DNA from: Paenibacillus oryzae
Lineage (GTDB): Bacteria; Bacillota; Bacilli; Paenibacillales; Paenibacillaceae
Reading direction: 5' to 3'
NCBI RefSeq assembly: GCF_001675045.1
Contig: NZ_LYPA01000064.1
Span: 1 to 64,000, forward strand
Length of the DNA: 64,000 nt
Notes under the pieces: model-generated
The model's database searches: none
What the model was told of the DNA's origin: nothing
Seen by the model: only the letters and a program-made list of their open reading frames with translations
Part shown: positions 59,751 to 64,000 of the stretch, one piece after another
Numbering within the stretch: position 1 is the first letter of the stretch
How the letters are laid out: each line of letters opens with the position of its first letter
Program-made: the position numbers and the translations under genes

Positions 59751-61721
59751 CTATTCCTCGTATTCCGTAAAATCAACATTTTCAACAATCCAGCGTTTGC
59801 GCGGATCAACCTTATCGCCCATTAGTGTGGATACTCTTCGTTCCGCTTTTGCCGCATCCTCAATTTGAACAAGCAGAAGCGTGCGCGTCTCCGGATTCAT
59901 CGTTGTTTCCCACAGCTGCTCCGGATTCATCTCGCCAAGTCCTTTGTAGCGCTGAAGCTCATATCCTTTGCCGATTTCCTTCAAATAGTTTTGAAGCTGC
60001 TCGTCCGTCCATGCATAACGCACCGTCTCCAGCTTGCCTGATTTACGGGTAATTTTGTACAGCGGCGGCTGGGCGATATAAATTCTTCCCGAGTCGATCA
60101 GCGGCTTCATATAGCGATAAAAAAACGTCAGCAGCAGCACTTGTATATGCGCGCCGTCCGTATCCGCGTCAGTCATAATAATGATCTTGCTGTAGTTGCT
60201 TTCATCCGCTTCAAATTCAGGCCCGACGCCTGCGCCGATTGCGGAAATGATCGCTTTATATTCATCGTTGCGCAAAATATCGGCAAGACGGGCTTTTTCC
60301 GGGTTCATCGGCTTGCCCTTGAGCGGCAAAATCGCCTGATGCTTGGAGTCGCGCCCCTGCTTCGCGGAGCCGCCTGCGGAATCCCCTTCCACAATAAACA
60401 GCTCGTTGCGTGTATAATCCTTGGATTGGGCCGGAGTCAGCTTGCCTCCCAGATTGGAGCTTTCGCTGCGTTTTTTGCCGCTGCGTATTTCCTCGCGCGC
60501 TTTGCGCGCCGCTTCACGTGCTTTGGACGCCTGTACCGCTTTTTTAAGAAGCGATTGGGCTACCTGGGGGTTTTCCTCCAGGAATACGTTCATGCGCTCC
60601 GTAACGACAGCGTCGACCCCGCTTCGCGCGGAAGCGCTGCCGAGCTGGTCCTTGGTCTGGCCAACAAACTCCACCTCAGACATTTTAATGTTAATGACGG
60701 TCATCATGCCTTCGCGCAGATCGCTGCCCTCCAAATTTTTGTCCTTTTCCTTGAGCAGTCCAACCTTGCGGGCATATTCGTTCATAACGCGGGTATATGC
60801 CGTTTTGAAGCCCGTTTCATGGGTGCCGCCGCCTCTTGTCGGAATGGAGTTAACAAACGAAGCGATCGTTTCGGTGTAGCCGTCATTGTATTGAAGAGCT
60901 ACCTCGACCTCAATGTCATCCCGTTCCCCGGTAAAATGGACAACCTCGTGCAGCACCGTTTTATTTTCGTTCAGGAATTGCACAAATTGGCTTGCCCCGC
61001 CCTCGTAATGAAAAACGTCGGCGTTCCCGGAGCGGTCATCCTTGATGCTCACCTTTAAGCCGGAGTTCAAAAAAGCGATCTCCTGAAGCCGCTCGGCAAG
61101 GGTATCGTAGTTAAACGAAGCGCCGCCCTGGAAAACCCGGATATCGGGCTTGAAGGTAACCTTTGTCCCCGTGCGGTTCGTATTTCCGATAATCTCAAGG
61201 CCCGTTACCGGCTCACCGACATGCTCTTTGCCGTTATCGTCGATCCAATATTCAAAACGCATCTTGTGAATTTTGCCGTCGCGGTAAATTTCGACCTCCA
61301 GCCATTCCGACAATGCGTTGGTAACGGATGCGCCTACGCCGTGCAGGCCGCCGGATTTTTTGTATCCGCCGCCGCCGAATTTTCCGCCCGCATGAAGAAT
61401 GGTATAAACAACCTGCGGCGTCGGAATTCCCGTTTTGTGCATGCCCGTCGGAATGCCCCGTCCATTGTCATGCACCGTAATGGAGCCGTTTTTGTGCAGC
61501 GTGACATCAATGGCGGAACAAAATTTCGCCAAATGCTCGTCCACTGCATTATCGACGATTTCCCACACCAGATGATGCAGCCCGGAGCTGCTGGTACTGC
61601 CTATGTACATGCCTGGCCGCTTCCGGACGGCCGTCAAGCCTTCAAGCACTTGTATATCATCGGCCTCGTAGTTCCGCCCTTCGGCCGGCGTTCCTGCTAA
61701 TAAATCCAATTGCTCAGCCAT
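59751..61721 (-). CDS. parE: DNA topoisomerase IV subunit B
   Basis: ParE is the ATPase subunit of topoisomerase IV, 656 residues. The GHKL domain shows LTAVRKRPGMYIGST, LVWEIVDNAVDEHLA, VHDNGRGIPTGMH and GGLHGVGASVTNALS. The TOPRIM domain has LFIVEGDSAGGSAKQGRD, LPLKGKPMNPEKARL and IIMTDADTDGAHI with the metal-binding Asp cluster, and the tail has QRYKGLGEMNPEQLWETTM. The sequence GVDAVVTERMNVFLEENP between the domains is ordinary. GGGAGG precedes the ATG. I find no LexA box (CGAAC-N4-GTTCG) in the upstream region, although B. subtilis parE is SOS-regulated. Confidence 0.94.
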   Translation of the reverse strand: MAEQLDLLAGTPAEGRNYEADDIQVLEGLTAVRKRPGMYIGSTSSSGLHHLVWEIVDNAVDEHLAKFCSAIDVTLHKNGSITVHDNGRGIPTGMHKTGIPTPQVVYTILHAGGKFGGGGYKKSGGLHGVGASVTNALSEWLEVEIYRDGKIHKMRFEYWIDDNGKEHVGEPVTGLEIIGNTNRTGTKVTFKPDIRVFQGGASFNYDTLAERLQEIAFLNSGLKVSIKDDRSGNADVFHYEGGASQFVQFLNENKTVLHEVVHFTGERDDIEVEVALQYNDGYTETIASFVNSIPTRGGGTHETGFKTAYTRVMNEYARKVGLLKEKDKNLEGSDLREGMMTVINIKMSEVEFVGQTKDQLGSASARSGVDAVVTERMNVFLEENPQVAQSLLKKAVQASKAREAARKAREEIRSGKKRSESSNLGGKLTPAQSKDYTRNELFIVEGDSAGGSAKQGRDSKHQAILPLKGKPMNPEKARLADILRNDEYKAIISAIGAGVGPEFEADESNYSKIIIMTDADTDGAHIQVLLLTFFYRYMKPLIDSGRIYIAQPPLYKITRKSGKLETVRYAWTDEQLQNYLKEIGKGYELQRYKGLGEMNPEQLWETTMNPETRTLLLVQIEDAAKAERRVSTLMGDKVDPRKRWIVENVDFTEYEE

Positions 61722-62002
61722 GTGCTTCCTCCCAATATCAATGCCATATGCATCGTCTTCAAGCTATTTTAAAGCAACTATTCCCTTTCGTAAAGATGCG
61801 CCGCTTGTCAGAGCAAGCGCTATGCTGCTCATTCAAGGGGCGCGGCTACCGAAATGATGCTGATTTACATCCCTTTGTAAAAACGTTATCGAAAAAAGCA
61901 AAGCCGGATATACGTTATCATATTGTTAGCAATGTAGCAACAGCAGCCGTTGTTACCATACTGCGCAAATTTGGTCTGGCTTATTAATAAAAATCATGAA
62001 AA
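61722..62002. other. parE upstream region without a supported gene
   Basis: A plus-strand frame of 79 codons at 61748-61987 has no ribosome binding site and no recognisable motif. The region must contain the parE promoter, but no hexamer pair with correct spacing stands out. Confidence 0.4.
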
Positions 62003-62049
62003 ATCCTTTGCAGCGGTGGAAGAGCATTCCTCTTTCCCATGCAAAGGAT
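62003..62049 (-). terminator. Terminator of the LysM-M14 peptidase gene
   Basis: ATCCTTTGCA (62003-62012) pairs with TGCAAAGGAT (62040-62049), with GAG/CTC inside. On the minus strand TTTTT-like sequence follows. Confidence 0.7.
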
Positions 62050-62109
62050 CTTGTGCCTGGCCTTTTATTCTTTTTTTCGTTCGCTCCATAAACCCCTGGC
62101 GCTTCGTGA

Positions 62110-63300
62110 TCATCCCTGCAGGGCAGCCAGCATAATGCCAAGCGATTTATTATAAATATCCGGCAGCTGCGATAAAGGCAGCGGATTTATGCCGCTTCCA
62201 AGCTCAATCGTAAACCCAGGTCTTCGCCAATCTTGAATAAACCAATCCTTATAACCCGCGGTGCTATCTACAAAACGGATGGCCTCATAACCGCTGACAG
62301 CGGCAAAACGCGCGGCCAAAATAGCGGACTCCGGCGGCTCAAGCCCCTGGAATCCCCAATAGATAACCTCGCCTTGCGTATGAAAGGCCAAAACCATGGA
62401 AAAATCACTGCTGCGGGTTAACGCCGCAAGCCCCTGAACCTCCGGCTCCGTAAGCGGTGCGGTGCCGGAATAATCACGCGGCGAAGGCTCTTGCGGCCCC
62501 ATCACAGCATCCCGCTCCCACAGGGCGGGAAACTGCTTGTTGAGGTCCACCCCTGCCATATTCGCTTTCCAGCCGCCAAAGCTGTCGTTCCCCCCGTTAA
62601 TAGCCAACACACTGCTGCGGTAAGGCTCGCTCTCAGGCGCGCCATTAATGACGAGATCCACTCCATCCGGATTAACCATGGGCACAAGGCTCAGCGTCGT
62701 TTCCAGATACAGCGGGTAGGTTGGCGCTTCCCTGATGTCTGCGCCGCTGCTTAAAGCAAGCAAATAATCATTTAGAAAAAGCATCAGGGCGCAGGTTGTA
62801 ATCCATTCATTGGCATGAATCGACCCGTTGAAATGAACGATGCGGCTGCCGTTGCCTACGCGAAGCTCAGGGATATCCTTGCCCATTACCGACTTCCCCA
62901 TCGTGCTGCTGCGTAAAAAGGGATACAGAGCGGCCAGCGCATTATAATCCTCCAGCACAGCGGCATAGGTATATGGACGGTCTGCATCAATGATGCGGGA
63001 GGTTATTTTTTGCGGCACAAGAAGAACGGCTCCGATGACAAGATTGCCGCTTGCCACACCGGGATTGCTGCGCATCAGCAGCTCCACGGAAATGCCGTTC
63101 GCTGACGCAATGCGCCATAAGGAGTCCCCTGCCACAACAGTGTGACGGCGCCATTCATAACCCGGAATTTGGACAACTTGTCCTGCTTGCAGGGCATCTG
63201 GTGCGATTGCAGGGTTGGAGTCGATAATTAATTGCAGCGGAACTCCAAAAATTAAGCTGAACCTCCAATACGTATCGCCGTTTTGCACCACAATTTGCAT
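62110..63300 (-). CDS. LysM domain M14 metallopeptidase (gamma-D-glutamyl-diamino acid endopeptidase-like)
   Basis: This is a 396-residue protein. Two N-terminal LysM modules (VQNGDTYWRFSLIFGVPLQL and VVAGDSLWRIASANGISVEL, residues about 5-95) bind peptidoglycan. The M14 carboxypeptidase-fold domain has zinc ligands in SIHANEWITT (HxxE), a His in VLAFHTQGEV, the catalytic Glu in GFTIELGSG, and VPMVNPDGVDLV. Relatives are gamma-D-glutamyl-(L)-meso-diaminopimelate peptidases that act on spore or vegetative wall peptides. There is no classical signal peptide, as in some spore-associated members that act in the mother cell. Confidence 0.9.
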   Translation of the reverse strand: MQIVVQNGDTYWRFSLIFGVPLQLIIDSNPAIAPDALQAGQVVQIPGYEWRRHTVVAGDSLWRIASANGISVELLMRSNPGVASGNLVIGAVLLVPQKITSRIIDADRPYTYAAVLEDYNALAALYPFLRSSTMGKSVMGKDIPELRVGNGSRIVHFNGSIHANEWITTCALMLFLNDYLLALSSGADIREAPTYPLYLETTLSLVPMVNPDGVDLVINGAPESEPYRSSVLAINGGNDSFGGWKANMAGVDLNKQFPALWERDAVMGPQEPSPRDYSGTAPLTEPEVQGLAALTRSSDFSMVLAFHTQGEVIYWGFQGLEPPESAILAARFAAVSGYEAIRFVDSTAGYKDWFIQDWRRPGFTIELGSGINPLPLSQLPDIYNKSLGIMLAALQG

Positions 63301-63393
63301 GACGCAGCCACCTTTCCGTTGCCGATTTCACGACCTGCTTTCCGTCAGAACAGTATATGCGTCCTTCAACCTGTCTCATTAGCGGCATAGCAA

Positions 63394-63479
63394 AAAAGAA
63401 GCCTGACGGCGGCAAAGCAATTCCTGCTGCGCGGATTATCGGCCCGCCAGGAAAACGCTTTGCGCTAGAGGCTTCTTTT
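63394..63479 (-). terminator. Long hairpin terminator after the DUF3886 gene
   Basis: AAAAGAAGCCT (63394-63404) pairs with AGGCTTCTTTT (63469-63479), with CAAAGC/GCTTTG inside. On the minus strand a T-run continues (TTTTTTG). An ACTTCTTTTA-type direct repeat follows at 63478-63512. Confidence 0.7.
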
Positions 63480-63513
63480 GAAACTTCTTTTAAGACTTCT
63501 TTTACGTGCCGTT

Positions 63514-63807
63514 TTAACTATATTTCCCGCCGCCGGGTTTGCTGTTTTCAAGCAAATAGGCAAAATCGTTTTCACGAAGCTTCTGTTCTTTTCGTTTGGC
63601 TTCCTCGGCTTCCTGGCGCTTGCGCTCAATAGCCTCCGCCTCAGTGCGCTTCAGTTCGTCGGCCTGCGCCTTCAGCTTGCCGAGGACATCCGCTCCCAGC
63701 AGCTCCTTCAGCGTTGCTCCGCTCTCCTGCTGCTTGCCGCCGGACTCTTCTGTCTTGCTGCGGGAATTGCCGCTTGGCGGGCAGCCGCCTTTTTTCTTTT
63801 TAGCCAT
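63514..63807 (-). CDS. DUF3886 (YqkE-like) small charged protein
   Basis: This is a 97-residue protein with a polar Ser/Gly-rich start, then the DUF3886 core TLKELLGADVLGKLKAQADE. A long Glu/Arg/Lys coiled-coil helix (RTEAEAIERKRQEAEEAKRK) leads to NDFAYLLENSKP. The family, including B. subtilis YqkE, has no known function. GGGGAGGAG lies seven bases before the ATG, and the start is 16 bases after the purT stop, so the two are probably cotranscribed. Confidence 0.8.
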   Translation of the reverse strand: MAKKKKGGCPPSGNSRSKTEESGGKQQESGATLKELLGADVLGKLKAQADELKRTEAEAIERKRQEAEEAKRKEQKLRENDFAYLLENSKPGGGKYS

Positions 63808-63823
63808 GTCTAAACTCCTCCCC

Positions 63824-64000
63824 TCAATTGTCGTAGCCTATGGACAGGGACTGCGCCGCCTGGCGGGCCAGAGTCCTAGCGTCCTCGACCTCTCCTGCTG
63901 TCGAAAGCGCAACCGCCATGCGGCGTCCGGGCAACGCTGCTGGCTTTCCGAATACGCGAACCTGCGTATTAGGCACGGACAAGGCCTCCTCCAAACCTCT
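63824..64000 (-). CDS. purT: Formate-dependent phosphoribosylglycinamide formyltransferase PurT, C-terminal end (partial)
   Basis: The last 58 codons of a gene running in from beyond the right edge read RGLEEALSVPNTQVRVFGKP, then AALPGRRMAVALSTA, and end in SIGYDN. This matches the C-terminal ATP-grasp region of PurT (GLDAAL...T...LFGKP...GRRR.GVALA). PurT makes formyl-GAR from GAR, formate and ATP in purine synthesis. Only the tail is visible, so integrity cannot be judged. Confidence 0.8.
   Translation of the reverse strand, partial: RGLEEALSVPNTQVRVFGKPAALPGRRMAVALSTAGEVEDARTLARQAAQSLSIGYDN

Noticed and set aside
61748-61987. 79-codon plus-strand frame upstream of parE
   Set aside because: No ribosome binding site, no recognisable motif, and composition unlike the neighbouring genes.

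Overview
The window looks like part of the chromosome of an endospore-forming, low-to-mid GC Firmicute close to Paenibacillus. It carries spore genes (cotJABC, cotE, spoVK). It also holds the block mutS-mutL-(methyltransferase)-miaA-hfq and spoVK-ynbB-glnR-glnA, an arrangement known from Bacillus and relatives. Almost all reading is from the sequence itself; gene names rest on recognised family motifs and on this synteny.

Layout. 1-2.3 kb: a truncated serine recombinase and a DUF2332 protein. 2.3-6.4 kb: the cotJ spore-coat operon, a Ku end-joining protein, a ferritin-like protein, a DUF421 membrane protein and a small protein with an Asp-Thr repeat. 6.4-12.1 kb (minus strand): glnA, glnR, ynbB, spoVK, a YdcF-like protein and a DUF402 protein. 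12.2-16.1 kb: a MITE-like palindrome, a VOC protein, a cyclophilin lipoprotein and a class A PBP. 16.2-26.5 kb (minus): hfq, miaA, an RsmJ-like methyltransferase, mutL, mutS, a putative amidoligase and cotE. 27-31 kb: an aromatic-acid-exporter-like protein and an ABC importer (ATPase, permease, lipoprotein). 31-35 kb: M32 carboxypeptidase, DUF309, and a small secreted/membrane protein with a DUF2653 partner. 35-44.6 kb: a GH18 enzyme, a GAF-HD-GYP phosphodiesterase, a large hybrid kinase, a serine hydrolase with bacterial NO synthase, and a small secreted Trp-rich protein. 44.7-53.2 kb (minus): an exopolysaccharide operon matching ydaJ/L/M/N/K of B. subtilis, with a degenerate-GGDEF c-di-GMP receptor. 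53.5-56.4 kb: a methyltransferase, an RluA pseudouridine synthase and a CapA-like protein. 56.6-64 kb (minus): MarR regulator, parC, parE, LysM-M14 peptidase, DUF3886 protein and the end of purT.

Most striking observation. Three intergenic regions (24047-24225, 26961-27139 in reverse orientation, 34834-35012) hold an element of exactly 179 bp. Each copy has four 16-bp palindromes at offsets 0, 51, 112 and 163. The linkers have diverged considerably but no base of spacing has changed, and the 51/61/51 steps equal whole helical turns (5, 6, 5). I do not recognise this element. It could be an array of sites for a dimeric DNA-binding protein, a structured RNA, or a very constrained mobile repeat.

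Other points of interest are an RBS-sequestering hairpin with a three-codon mini-ORF in front of the GH18 gene, the rearranged c-di-GMP/EPS operon, and repeat-rich insertions in MutS, MutL and an ABC permease.
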